52,593 bases of DNA from Candidatus Caldisaccharidevorator malaysiensis (GTDB lineage Bacteria; Armatimonadota; Fervidibacteria; Fervidibacterales; Fervidibacteraceae), in NCBI GenBank assembly GCA_025057575.1, contig JANXBO010000015.1, forward strand, positions 1 to 52,593. The letters run 5' to 3'. How positions within the stretch are numbered: position 1 is the stretch's first letter; the number at the start of each line of letters is the position of its first letter. The position numbers and the translations under genes were made by a program. This document shows positions 34,617-43,912 of this stretch, piece after piece. The notes beneath the pieces are model-generated. The model did not search any database. It was not told the origin of the DNA and saw only the letters and a list, made by a program, of their open reading frames with translations.

Positions 34617-37600
34617 ATGAGGCGTTGCCCCTTCTTTTGGTGTTTACCTCTTGCCTTCTGCGGTCTCCTTTTGTGTCAGGTGGTGAGCGATCAATTGGAT
34701 CCCGAAGAACCCCAAGGGCAGAGACCCTATGAGATGGTGTGGGCGAACAGGAAGGAACCCCGTCCCCCGACCGTGACTTTTTCCAACTTGACCGGGTGGA
34801 AGGTCACCGTCACCGGTGGAGCGGTCGCAACCCTTAGTGTGTCAAGGGGGGAGAATGTTTGGGACCGACTGGTTGGCAAGCTGACCTACCGGGGCAATGG
34901 CGACCCCAATACCCAGCACCTAATCCGCATAGAACCACCCGAACCCGTCCCTATTAGCGACGAGAGCGATTGTGTGGATATGTGGGTCTATGGCAACCGA
35001 TGGGACTGGGAAAATCCTCCTGATACACCCCCTGTCTTTCTTTATTTGGAAATCGTGGATCGACGGGGACAGAAACAACGGGTTCTGGTTCACCACGTTT
35101 ACTGGAAAACTTGGTGGCTCTGTCATCGCCGAATTCCTGCCGGTTCGGGGCGTAAGTGGACTGCTCTGGAGGTGGAAGGCGGATGGCAGAAGGACGATCG
35201 GACCCTTTACTTTGACAGCATTACTTTCTATCGGGAGCCTCTACCGCCGCTGTCTTTTCCCGCCCGACCGAAAAGAAATCTGACCCTCTTCCCAGGACAG
35301 TCGGCGGGGCTCAATACGGGCAAAGGGCGCCTTCCGTTTCCAACGAGAGAGGAGACGATCCTCCCCGTCAACTTGGAACAATCGTTTCGCTGCTCGGCAG
35401 AGAAACGCAACGGGCTGGTGGTCTTCACCTATGAAGGCATGGAAACAAAAAACCGGCTGGAATATCGGATTGATCCTGCCGACCTTAAGGCTGGTGTTGA
35501 GGTGGGATGGGGAAAGAGAACTCTTGGTCGCCTCTTGATAGATGGGTTGGTTCGCGGCGCCGACGGATCCCAACCCTCATCACCTCAGCGCCACTGGCTG
35601 AGAGACGGAGTATTAACCGTCCAGTTCGGACAAGGTGCCCGCTATCTTTTCCGTCTCTGGCAGAAAAGCCTTGTCGTGGATGTTCAGTGGCAACAAGATG
35701 CCTCAGGAAGTCGCCCAGAAGGGGTGGAGGTTTCCTTTGGTTGGATACGGTTTGACGGCAAGCCCAGAACCGTTTACATTCCGTTTATCACCTATGGTGC
35801 CAGCAACCCCGTTGTGTTGATGGTTCAAGATGCCCTTCCTAACGGACCGGTCTTTGTCTCTCAGTGGCTGGACTGGTATCGGAGCAACGGATCAGAGCCC
35901 TACGCCTTTTCCAATGGTGAGATCACGGAGTTGGGCGTGCGGATCAATGGAGGCGTCCGCTACCATCCGAAGACAGACGGCAAGAGAAACGATATCTATG
36001 AGCGTTTCTTTATCACCGTCTCCACAGAGTTTGAGGAAGTGCTGCCCGTGATCCCTAATCCAAAGGGGTTGAATGCTGAGAAGGCGGTGGACCGTCTTTG
36101 GCAGGAAAGTTGGGGACCAGCAGACTACCAACAGGAGATGAAGAGAAGTCGGTTACTGCGAGCCTACGGGATTGAGCGGCTAATCCAATGCAACCACGAG
36201 ATCACTTGGAGGGACGGGGGCGAGTCCTTCACGCTCCGGCTTCGGGCGGCACCTGGGAAAGGTGGGGACCAAGCCCTCATTGAGTATCTCAAACATCAGA
36301 AAAGTCTTGGCTGGTATGCCGGACTGTATACCAACTACACCGACTTCGCTCCGGTCAATGAACATTGGAATCCCGACTTCGTCCAAAGGACCAGTGATGG
36401 AAATTGGCGCCACGCCTGGGCACGATGCTGGGCACTAAAGCCAGCGGCGGCTGTCGTCTTTGACTTTCTCCTGGCTCCCCAGATTAAAAAGAAGTTTCAC
36501 CCCGACTCAACTAATGTCTCGGGATACACCGATGTCCACACGGCAGTCCCGCCCTGGGTCTATTGCGACTACGACGCTCGGGTGCCTGGTGCAGGAACCT
36601 TTGCCCAGACCTTTTACTGTTATGGAGAACTCCTTCGCAATGACAGCAAGGTCTACGGCGGTCCCATTTTCTCGGAAGGGACCTTCCAGTGGCTTTATGC
36701 CGGGCTGTGCGACGGCAACTACGCTCTCACTTACAATGGCAGACCCATAGCCAGAGAGCCCCTACTTCCTGTCTTCTTCCTTCGTGAGATTCACACGAAA
36801 GAGTGCGACATCGGGATGGCGTGGACCGACTGGTTTCTCCAGGGCATTCCCGACTGGCAAAAGGATATAGACCAGGCACTGGATCGGTTCCTCCTGCACA
36901 CCATCGCCTACGGCACTCTCGGATGGTTAATAGAGGAGCGGTTTGGAATGGAGAGAGTCGTGCGCTCCTATTATCTGCTTCAGCGCCTCCAGGCTCGCTA
37001 CGGTCTGCAGCCACCGGAAAGTATCCGCTACTGGAACGGCAACCGGCTCGTATCCGTCTCCCAGGCTCTTTATGCCGATTTGCCGACCACCAGGCGACAG
37101 ATGCTGATCACCTACAAGAACGGTCTCAAAGTTTGGATCAACGATTACCCTGTCTCACCGGGCGAAAAACCACCGCCGGAGTCCTTGTGGACGGTCAAGG
37201 TTCGGGGGCGGGAATGGGTGATACCACCCGCCGGTTGGCTGGCAGAGATGGACGGCTTTTTCACCTACTCAGCCCTCATCGACGATCGCAAGGTGGATTA
37301 CCTTGAGGACTTAAAGGGCTGGAAAGACCAACCCCCACTGCTATTCGCCGACGGCAGAGGGCAAGAAACGGACTTTGGCACTCTTCGCACCGTAGGCGGA
37401 GTCGCCCTTCGGCGCCTCTCCAAGGACCGGTTAGAAGTGATGGATGCCTTGGGAAAGGGACAGTTCGGGTTGAAAAATCCCTTCGGTATGAAGGGCAAAC
37501 CGGTGCGCTGTCTGGCTTTCAGCGCCGACGACCGATTTTTGGGAGAAATCCCCATTGACGAGCGGGACGGTTTCATTTCCCCCAAACCTGTTTCCGGAGC

Positions 37601-37628
37601 CCTACGGTATGTGGTCCACTACCGCTGA
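34617..37628 (+). CDS. Large secreted glycoside-hydrolase-like protein, family not assigned
   Basis: 1003-residue protein beginning with a signal peptide (MRRCPFFWCLPLAFCGLLLC); the cysteine is not in a good lipobox. Residues ~30-210 look like a beta-sandwich, ~240-490 like a second sandwich (FRLWQKSLVVDVQWQQ). Residues ~500-790 look like a catalytic TIM barrel, with GLYTNYTDFAPVNEHWN, SGYTDVHTAVPPWVYC and FSEGTFQWLYAGLCDGNY supplying acidic candidates. The ending is beta-rich. The pattern resembles the uncharacterised glycosidase families common in Planctomycetota/Armatimonadota; GH101-like is only an impression. I start at ATG 34617 (GGGTGGGAAT upstream), the first one giving a signal peptide, although the frame is open into the preceding gene. 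Confidence 0.65.
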   Translation: MRRCPFFWCLPLAFCGLLLCQVVSDQLDPEEPQGQRPYEMVWANRKEPRPPTVTFSNLTGWKVTVTGGAVATLSVSRGENVWDRLVGKLTYRGNGDPNTQHLIRIEPPEPVPISDESDCVDMWVYGNRWDWENPPDTPPVFLYLEIVDRRGQKQRVLVHHVYWKTWWLCHRRIPAGSGRKWTALEVEGGWQKDDRTLYFDSITFYREPLPPLSFPARPKRNLTLFPGQSAGLNTGKGRLPFPTREETILPVNLEQSFRCSAEKRNGLVVFTYEGMETKNRLEYRIDPADLKAGVEVGWGKRTLGRLLIDGLVRGADGSQPSSPQRHWLRDGVLTVQFGQGARYLFRLWQKSLVVDVQWQQDASGSRPEGVEVSFGWIRFDGKPRTVYIPFITYGASNPVVLMVQDALPNGPVFVSQWLDWYRSNGSEPYAFSNGEITELGVRINGGVRYHPKTDGKRNDIYERFFITVSTEFEEVLPVIPNPKGLNAEKAVDRLWQESWGPADYQQEMKRSRLLRAYGIERLIQCNHEITWRDGGESFTLRLRAAPGKGGDQALIEYLKHQKSLGWYAGLYTNYTDFAPVNEHWNPDFVQRTSDGNWRHAWARCWALKPAAAVVFDFLLAPQIKKKFHPDSTNVSGYTDVHTAVPPWVYCDYDARVPGAGTFAQTFYCYGELLRNDSKVYGGPIFSEGTFQWLYAGLCDGNYALTYNGRPIAREPLLPVFFLREIHTKECDIGMAWTDWFLQGIPDWQKDIDQALDRFLLHTIAYGTLGWLIEERFGMERVVRSYYLLQRLQARYGLQPPESIRYWNGNRLVSVSQALYADLPTTRRQMLITYKNGLKVWINDYPVSPGEKPPPESLWTVKVRGREWVIPPAGWLAEMDGFFTYSALIDDRKVDYLEDLKGWKDQPPLLFADGRGQETDFGTLRTVGGVALRRLSKDRLEVMDALGKGQFGLKNPFGMKGKPVRCLAFSADDRFLGEIPIDERDGFISPKPVSGALRYVVHYR

Positions 37629-37712
37629 CCACTAAAGTCCGCCTATCAACCGTCCAATATAGACGCTCGCGAGCAAACGATTAGATGTCAGCATCGTCGG
37701 GGTCACCAAGGC

Positions 37713-38867
37713 TTATTGGTCACTGGGTCCCCCCGCCCCTTGGTGTCTGGTGGCAGCCGATGCTAAATACAGTTCTGTTATGTCCCGTTGGAGAGCGTCA
37801 AGACTGTTTTTTGCGATGGCATCGGCGATCCGTTCCATCAACCGAAGGAAAAAAAACAGATTGTGGTAAGTTAGCAGACGGGGTCCTGTCGCTTCACCGC
37901 AGTGAAAGAGATGATGAAGGTAGGCTCTGCTGAAGTGCTGGCAGCAGGGGCAAAGGCATTGGGGATCCAGCGCCCTTTCGTCGCGCCGCATCGCGGCGTT
38001 GGTAATGGACACAAGACCAAAAGAGGTAAAGGCGGTTCCCGTTCGCCCCATCCGAGTCGGTAGGACACAGTCAAAGAGGTCCACACCCAAAGATACTGCT
38101 GTCACAATGTCCGCTGGCGTGCCCACGCCCATCAAATAACGAGGCTTGTCTTTTGGCAATAAATCCGTAGAAAGGTCAACCATCTGCCACATCAAATCTT
38201 TCGGTTCGCCGACGCTCAGCCCTCCAATGGCGTAGGCATCAAATCCAAGTTCACACAATCTCAGCAAGCACTCTCGGCGCAGTTCGGGGAAAACCGATCC
38301 GTGCCCGATGGCACCCAAGACCTGTTGATCCGACGAATGGGCGGCAAGGCTCCTCTTTGCCCATCGGAGGGACCGCTCCATCGCTACTTTCGCCTGTTCA
38401 AAACTGCAGGGGTGAGGAACCACATCGTCCAAGACCATTGCGATGTCCGAACCGAGTTTCGCCTGAATCTGAACGACTTTTTCTGGTGTGAGAAAGTGCT
38501 CCGAACCGTCGTAGTGGGAACGAAAAAGGACACCCTCTTCCGTCACGGATCGCAACTGTGCCAGGCTGAAAACCTGAAAACCGCCACTATCGGTAAGGAT
38601 GGGTCGCTGCCAGGACATAAAGCGGTGCAGCCCACCGATCGCTGCAATGAGATCTTCCCCAGGTTTGAGATGAAGATGATAGGCGTTGGAAAGGATGATA
38701 GAAGCGCCAAGGTTCAGCAGGTCTTCACTGGTCAGCATCTTGACAACGCCCGAAGTTGCTACGGGCATAAAGGCGGGCGTCGTCACCGACCCGTGAGGCA
38801 GTTGCAGGCAACCCACCCGGCTCTTTCCCGTCTCGGATTCTTTCTTGATGGTGAAAAGAGCGCTCAT
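37713..38867 (-). CDS. tgt: Queuine/preQ1 tRNA-guanine transglycosylase
   Basis: 384-residue (from ATG 38867) enzyme that exchanges G34 of GUN-anticodon tRNAs for preQ1. The active-site region is PILTDSGGFQVFSLAQLR, with the nucleophilic aspartate strand in YAIGGLSVGEPKDLMW and DLFDCVLPTRMGRTGTAF. The zinc site is in CLCPCCQHFSRAYLHHLF. The N-terminus MSALFTIKKESETGKSRVG fits the family, so I reject the upstream GTG/ATG extension that would overlap glnD; the SD is weak. It follows glnD on the same strand and ends facing the glycosidase gene. The 84-nt convergent gap contains a perfect GCTCGCGAGC palindrome at 37665-37674. Confidence 0.95.
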   Translation of the reverse strand: MSALFTIKKESETGKSRVGCLQLPHGSVTTPAFMPVATSGVVKMLTSEDLLNLGASIILSNAYHLHLKPGEDLIAAIGGLHRFMSWQRPILTDSGGFQVFSLAQLRSVTEEGVLFRSHYDGSEHFLTPEKVVQIQAKLGSDIAMVLDDVVPHPCSFEQAKVAMERSLRWAKRSLAAHSSDQQVLGAIGHGSVFPELRRECLLRLCELGFDAYAIGGLSVGEPKDLMWQMVDLSTDLLPKDKPRYLMGVGTPADIVTAVSLGVDLFDCVLPTRMGRTGTAFTSFGLVSITNAAMRRDERALDPQCLCPCCQHFSRAYLHHLFHCGEATGPRLLTYHNLFFFLRLMERIADAIAKNSLDALQRDITELYLASAATRHQGAGGPSDQ

Positions 38868-38898
38868 ATTGCTGGTTTGCGAAAAGGGGCAAAGACGG

Positions 38899-41514
38899 TT
38901 AACTAAATTCCAAACTCCCTTGAGAAAGGCTTTCAAGGAGGCGGGACTGGAGGGTTAGAAGGTCGGCGTCGGGAACTTTACCGTGACCTTTTCTTATGAC
39001 ATAAAAAGAGTCCTCTGCCACATCGCCCCAGGTGACGATCTTGGCGGTTTGAATGTCCAAACCGAGAGCCGACAGGTCGCGAGTTAACCGATAAAGGAGC
39101 CCTTTGCGGTCTCGGGCGACAATGTGGACAACGGTGTGGGTTTCCGAAAGGTCGTTGCGCAGGGTGACCGAAGTAACCTGAACGGGAACTAAAACCGGCT
39201 TGTGAGCCTTGAGGAGCAGGTCCTCCAGAGCCACCTCCCCAGTAAGGACGGACGCAATCGTCTCACGGACCCTGCGGGCTTTGACTTGGCTGAGGGGTTG
39301 CCCGTCAGCGGTCACCCAGAGCGTGTCCAATACCAGCGCCGGTCGCCCCGGAATGGTAAACACCCGCGCATTTCTAATGTCCGCATCAGACGCAAAAAGG
39401 GCGCCGGCAATCTTGCTGAGCATCCCCGGTTTGGGATCGTCGGGAGCGCAGACGACTAGTTCGGTAAAAGAAGACGGACCCGTCGCCACTATTTCCACCA
39501 TCGGAACGCCCGACTGGCGGACTTGCTGAACTAACCGACAATGGGTGGAGATGGACGATAATGGTGTGTTCAGCAGGTAAGCGGGAGGCATTGCTTCGCA
39601 GAAAGCCCGAATGTCATCCTCGCTGACTTCGGGAAGGGTTTGCCGCAATTCGTCGGTCCGCATCTTGGTCAGATACGGAAGCGTCTCTTCCTCTCGTTCT
39701 TGGAGAATCCTGAGCACTCCAAAGTAAAGGTCCAGGAGCATTCTCTCCTCCATCTCGGTAAAGGTTTGGGGGCTGACGGAACGGGCATCAGCGAAGGAAT
39801 GAAGGAGCAGCATTCTCAAAAAAGCAGGTTCTTGAGCGACGTGTGCGACTTTGCGGAGGGTTTCGGGAGCCATCACATCCAAGAGGCGGGCGCTGGATAG
39901 GAGAAGCAAATGGTGACGGACCAGTCGCTCCAAGGTCGCCATTCTGTCCTCGGGCAGTGCCAGTCGATGTCCGACGGCTACCGCAATGCGAGCGCTTTCC
40001 TCCTCGTGATGTGCCTCGGAGAGGGGCTTCCCCAAATCGTGAAGAAGCGCTGATAGAAAAAGGATGGGGTCGTCACTGACACCCGCCCACAAATCTACCC
40101 AAGGGAACTGTCCACGAGCACCTAACTGGCGCAACTGATCCAGTTCGGTGACGGTCTGGAGAAGATGCTCCGCAACGGTGAAGCGATGGGCGGGATTGGA
40201 GGGGACATATCTTACCGACAAACCCCACTCAGGGAGGAATACGGACAAGACACCCAGTTGCGCCATCAGCCTCAGGGCTTTTCCAAAGGGGGCTTCGCCG
40301 TCCCCAGAAACGATTTTGAGAAAGGACTGGGCAGCGTAGGGGGAACTGCGCACCTTTTCAACTTCCGAGGCGTATTGGCAAAGCCAGCGGGTCAACGGCT
40401 CGTCCGGTTCCAAGTTATACCGTTGGATCAGTTCAAAAGCCTTAAGGACCTGATGACCGTCTTCGGGAGGAGACCAGTCGCTGAGGGTCAGATGAGGACC
40501 CTTTCTCAAAAAGCGGTTGCCCAACGAAATGGTGGCGTGCTGAACCAACCGAAAGACCCTTTGGTAGGTTTGGTCACAAACCTCCAAGGCGGCGAACAGG
40601 CGCTGATGAAAGGATCGGACGGTTGTTTCCTCAGACCAATCGGCAGGTGGGTTCATTAGGTCTTGGGCGATGCGGTGATGATACTCCCGAAGGAGCACAT
40701 CTTGCCGGCGCTGGCTGCTGAGGTGCAGCCAATTGCGCACTGTTAAAAGAAAATTTACTGCCTGATTCAGTTGCTCCCACTCATCGGGACCCAAAACCTT
40801 TTCCAGACTTTCTTGCGCCTTAGCCGTAGGTGTGCGGTCCAGGGCGGCAAGGCTCCAAAGACTGGTATGGAAGTCTCTGAGTCCACCGGCACCTTCCTTT
40901 AGATTGGGTTCGGTCACCCAAGGCGTGTCGTTGGTCAGACGCCGAGCGTCGGCTCTCTCCTTCAGCCGATCGTGGATGAACTGCAGAACATCCAGTTGCC
41001 GGCACAGGCGATGGTGAAGTTCCTCTGCCAACGGCTCGTAGCCCGCCACGAACCGGCTGTCCAAAAGAGCCGCTTGGGTCTGACTGTCCCAGATGGCGAT
41101 GTCCGACAGAGGACGGAACCCATAGCCCACTTTTATGTCCGTGTGGTCCATGAAGACGGCAACGACTAACCGAAAGCACTCTCGCAACAAGGTGTCGGTA
41201 AACGGATCATCTTCCTCAGCAGCGACAAAGGCGATGTCAAGGTCCGAGAAAGGTGCCATTTCCTTCCTGCCATAGCCACCTGTTGCCAGAATCGCCACTT
41301 CCGAATGACCTGGTAAATATCGGTCCTTCGCTTTGTCCAAAGCCTTTTCAAAAGCCAGGTCGTAAAGCCTTTTGAGAAACTGGTCCAGATCGTCGGATAT
41401 TTGGTGGCAGAAATGATACCCCGCTGCTTGCCGAGGGCTCATTGAGAGGACCTGTTGCCTCCAGTTGTGGACGTCCCCAATCAGTTGATTCAACCGGCTT
41501 GCCCAGGTGGACAT
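38899..41514 (-). CDS. glnD: Bifunctional PII uridylyltransferase/uridylyl-removing enzyme
   Basis: 871-residue glutamine sensor that uridylylates PII when glutamine is low and deuridylylates it when glutamine is high. The N-terminal nucleotidyltransferase motif is GGYGRKEMAPFSDLDIAFV, with D91 and D93. The GlnD helical domain follows (EPNLKEGAGGLRDFHTSLW), then an HD hydrolase domain (LLHDLGKPLSEAHHEEES) and two C-terminal ACT domains (from ~residues 690 and 800). Length matches the family. The ATG is preceded by four tandem SD-like repeats (see 41515-41557). glnB lies 57 nt upstream, so the enzyme and its substrate are co-transcribed. Confidence 0.96.
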   Translation of the reverse strand: MSTWASRLNQLIGDVHNWRQQVLSMSPRQAAGYHFCHQISDDLDQFLKRLYDLAFEKALDKAKDRYLPGHSEVAILATGGYGRKEMAPFSDLDIAFVAAEEDDPFTDTLLRECFRLVVAVFMDHTDIKVGYGFRPLSDIAIWDSQTQAALLDSRFVAGYEPLAEELHHRLCRQLDVLQFIHDRLKERADARRLTNDTPWVTEPNLKEGAGGLRDFHTSLWSLAALDRTPTAKAQESLEKVLGPDEWEQLNQAVNFLLTVRNWLHLSSQRRQDVLLREYHHRIAQDLMNPPADWSEETTVRSFHQRLFAALEVCDQTYQRVFRLVQHATISLGNRFLRKGPHLTLSDWSPPEDGHQVLKAFELIQRYNLEPDEPLTRWLCQYASEVEKVRSSPYAAQSFLKIVSGDGEAPFGKALRLMAQLGVLSVFLPEWGLSVRYVPSNPAHRFTVAEHLLQTVTELDQLRQLGARGQFPWVDLWAGVSDDPILFLSALLHDLGKPLSEAHHEEESARIAVAVGHRLALPEDRMATLERLVRHHLLLLSSARLLDVMAPETLRKVAHVAQEPAFLRMLLLHSFADARSVSPQTFTEMEERMLLDLYFGVLRILQEREEETLPYLTKMRTDELRQTLPEVSEDDIRAFCEAMPPAYLLNTPLSSISTHCRLVQQVRQSGVPMVEIVATGPSSFTELVVCAPDDPKPGMLSKIAGALFASDADIRNARVFTIPGRPALVLDTLWVTADGQPLSQVKARRVRETIASVLTGEVALEDLLLKAHKPVLVPVQVTSVTLRNDLSETHTVVHIVARDRKGLLYRLTRDLSALGLDIQTAKIVTWGDVAEDSFYVIRKGHGKVPDADLLTLQSRLLESLSQGSLEFS

Positions 41515-41557
41515 CGGTTTTCTCCGGTTTTCTGTCGGTTTTCTCCCGGTTTTCTCC
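41515..41557 (-). repeat. Four tandem SD-like repeats directly before glnD
   Basis: On the coding strand the 43 nt reads as four units of GGAGAAAACCG-type sequence (10 or 11 nt each; the third has ACAG for GGAG). The last unit ends at the glnD ATG, so its GAG sits about 7 nt from the start codon and serves as the ribosome site. The units lie in the 57-nt gap between glnB and glnD. The other copies are ready-made additional SDs at 11-nt steps upstream. Confidence 0.8.
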
Positions 41558-41571
41558 TTGCCCGTCAGCGA

Positions 41572-41946
<375 letters not shown>

Positions 41947-43890
41947 CTAAGGGGTCCCCCCTACGCCTTCTGCGGGCTCCCCTGCCCACCGATCGCGCCA
42001 GCCGGAACGCAAAAACTGCCACAAAGACTGCGCTACTTTCCGCGTCATATGAGGGACTTTTGCTAATTCCTCAGGACTGGCGTTAGCGAGGTCGTCCAGG
42101 GAACGGAAATGATGCAGCAGCGCCTTTCTTCTCGCCGGACCAATGCCGGGCACTTCATCAAGGAGAGTGCGCAGGGTTTTTTGCTGCCGCCGTTTGCGAT
42201 GAAAACCGACGGCGAGCCGATGGGCTTCATCGCGGATCCTTTGCAGAAGGTGCAGGGCTGGACTGTGGAACGGAAAAGCGATTGGTTCAGGCGATGTCGG
42301 CACGAAAAGAAGTTCCTGCTCTTTCGCCAGAGCAGCGACGGGGAGAGACAGGTTGAGATCCTTCAGCACTTTAAGGGCAACCGTTAACTGCCCCTTACCC
42401 CCGTCAATAAGGAGAAGGTCGGGCAGGGTAGAAAACTTGGGATCGCCTTCCTCATAGTGGCGAAATCGGCGCCTCAGCACCTCCTCCATTGCCGCATAGT
42501 CGTCGGGAATGGGAAGCCCCTTTTCTCCTTTCCTTGGATTTTTGATCCGAAACTTTCTATAGTGAGCCTTTGCTGGTTTGCCCCCCTCAAAGACCACCAT
42601 TGCCCCTACCGATTCGGTGCCCATCGTCGTGGAGATGTCAAAGCATTCTATCCTCTCCGGTGGGGCGGGAAGGTGAAGGAGGGTCTGAAGGGAGAGTAAA
42701 GCGTAGGATCGAGCCAGTCGTTCCTGCTCCTCCCTATGAATCTCCTCTCTTAGGGCTTGCTGAGCATTGGTTTCGGCTAACTCCAAGAGGTCCTTAAAAT
42801 GCGCCTTTTTGCCAAAAACGATGCGCACCGGTGCCCCTCTCTTTTCGGTCAGCCATTGCTCCAAAACGGGGCGATCTTCCAACTCCACCGGCAAAAGGAT
42901 GGTTTGGGGAACGGTCACGCCGGCTGCATAGCGTTGCTTGAGAAAAGCCCCGAGGATTTGCGACGGGCTTTGACCGTCTTGGTAGTGGACGATGAAGTGT
43001 GGATCGGCGATCACTTGACCCGAACGGACCAGGATCATCTGAACGCAGCCCAGTCCCATCTGACCCGCAAAAGCATACGCGTCCACATCGCCCTTGATCG
43101 ATAGATGAACCGCCTGGCGCTGGGTCACTCGGATCAACGCATTAAGTTGATCCCTTCTGGCAGCCGCCGTTTCAAAGTCCTCTCGCTGGGCTGCCGCCCA
43201 CATCTCCTCTTCCAGCCTCTTAAGGACATCTTTGGCTCTTCCATTCAAAAACTGAGCCAGCCGCCGACACTGACGAGCATACTCCTCCGGACTGATCGCC
43301 CCGATACAGGGTCCCGAGCACCTTAAGAGATGAAACTCTAGACACGCTCTCGGTAAGGGTTTCTTCGTGTCCCGCCACGGGCAGCCGCTCCGCCTCTTAT
43401 CGTTAATGATTTTCATTGTCCGAACGCCGAAAAGTTTTTTGATGATCTCCAACGTCTCTTTCAGGGCCAACCCATCAGGGAAGGGACCAAAGTAAAGAGC
43501 GTCGTCTTCTTTGGGCTGTCGGGTGATGTAGAGGGTTGGAAACGGTTCCTTCAAATCTAACTTGAGGAAGGGATAACTTTTGTCATCCCGAAAGCGGATA
43601 TTGAAGGGAGGGCGATGAATCTTGATCAGGTTGCACTCTAAGATAAGCGCTTCTTTCTCGGACCGAGTCGTGAGGACTTCCAAGTCTCTTGCCCGATCCA
43701 TCAGGGTGGACAGCCAAGGATTGCCGTCGTGACGAGACTGAAAGTAGGACGAAACTCGGTGGCGCAGGTTGGCAGCCTTGCCGACATAAAGAACTTTGCC
43801 CCGGGCGTCCTTGAATAAGTAAACCCCCGGTCCTTCGGGAAGAGTCTCCTTTTTTCGCCACAGTTCGCTCTTTTCCGTCCCTTTGGTCAT
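41947..43890 (-). CDS. uvrC: Excinuclease ABC subunit C
   Basis: 647-residue nucleotide-excision-repair nuclease that makes both incisions. The domains in order are GIY-YIG (residues ~17-95, GPGVYLFKDARGKVLYVGKAANLRHR), a cysteine-rich segment (CLEFHLLRCSGPCIGAI), UVR motif (~200-235), the RNase H-like domain (RIECFDISTTMGTESVGAMVVFEGGKP and LLIDGGKGQLTVAL) and two C-terminal helix-hairpin-helix motifs (LDEVPGIGPARRKALLHHF). Length is usual. It lies 22 nt after the Gfo/Idh/MocA gene stop region and 33 nt before glnB. No key residue missing. Confidence 0.97.
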   Translation of the reverse strand: MTKGTEKSELWRKKETLPEGPGVYLFKDARGKVLYVGKAANLRHRVSSYFQSRHDGNPWLSTLMDRARDLEVLTTRSEKEALILECNLIKIHRPPFNIRFRDDKSYPFLKLDLKEPFPTLYITRQPKEDDALYFGPFPDGLALKETLEIIKKLFGVRTMKIINDKRRSGCPWRDTKKPLPRACLEFHLLRCSGPCIGAISPEEYARQCRRLAQFLNGRAKDVLKRLEEEMWAAAQREDFETAAARRDQLNALIRVTQRQAVHLSIKGDVDAYAFAGQMGLGCVQMILVRSGQVIADPHFIVHYQDGQSPSQILGAFLKQRYAAGVTVPQTILLPVELEDRPVLEQWLTEKRGAPVRIVFGKKAHFKDLLELAETNAQQALREEIHREEQERLARSYALLSLQTLLHLPAPPERIECFDISTTMGTESVGAMVVFEGGKPAKAHYRKFRIKNPRKGEKGLPIPDDYAAMEEVLRRRFRHYEEGDPKFSTLPDLLLIDGGKGQLTVALKVLKDLNLSLPVAALAKEQELLFVPTSPEPIAFPFHSPALHLLQRIRDEAHRLAVGFHRKRRQQKTLRTLLDEVPGIGPARRKALLHHFRSLDDLANASPEELAKVPHMTRKVAQSLWQFLRSGWRDRWAGEPAEGVGGTP

Positions 43891-43912
43891 CAGCCGATGA
43901 AAAACGGATCGG

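Noticed and set aside
37665-37674. GCTCGCGAGC palindrome in the glycosidase-tgt convergent gap as a bidirectional terminator
   Set aside because: The stem is only 5 bp with no loop and no U-run on either side.
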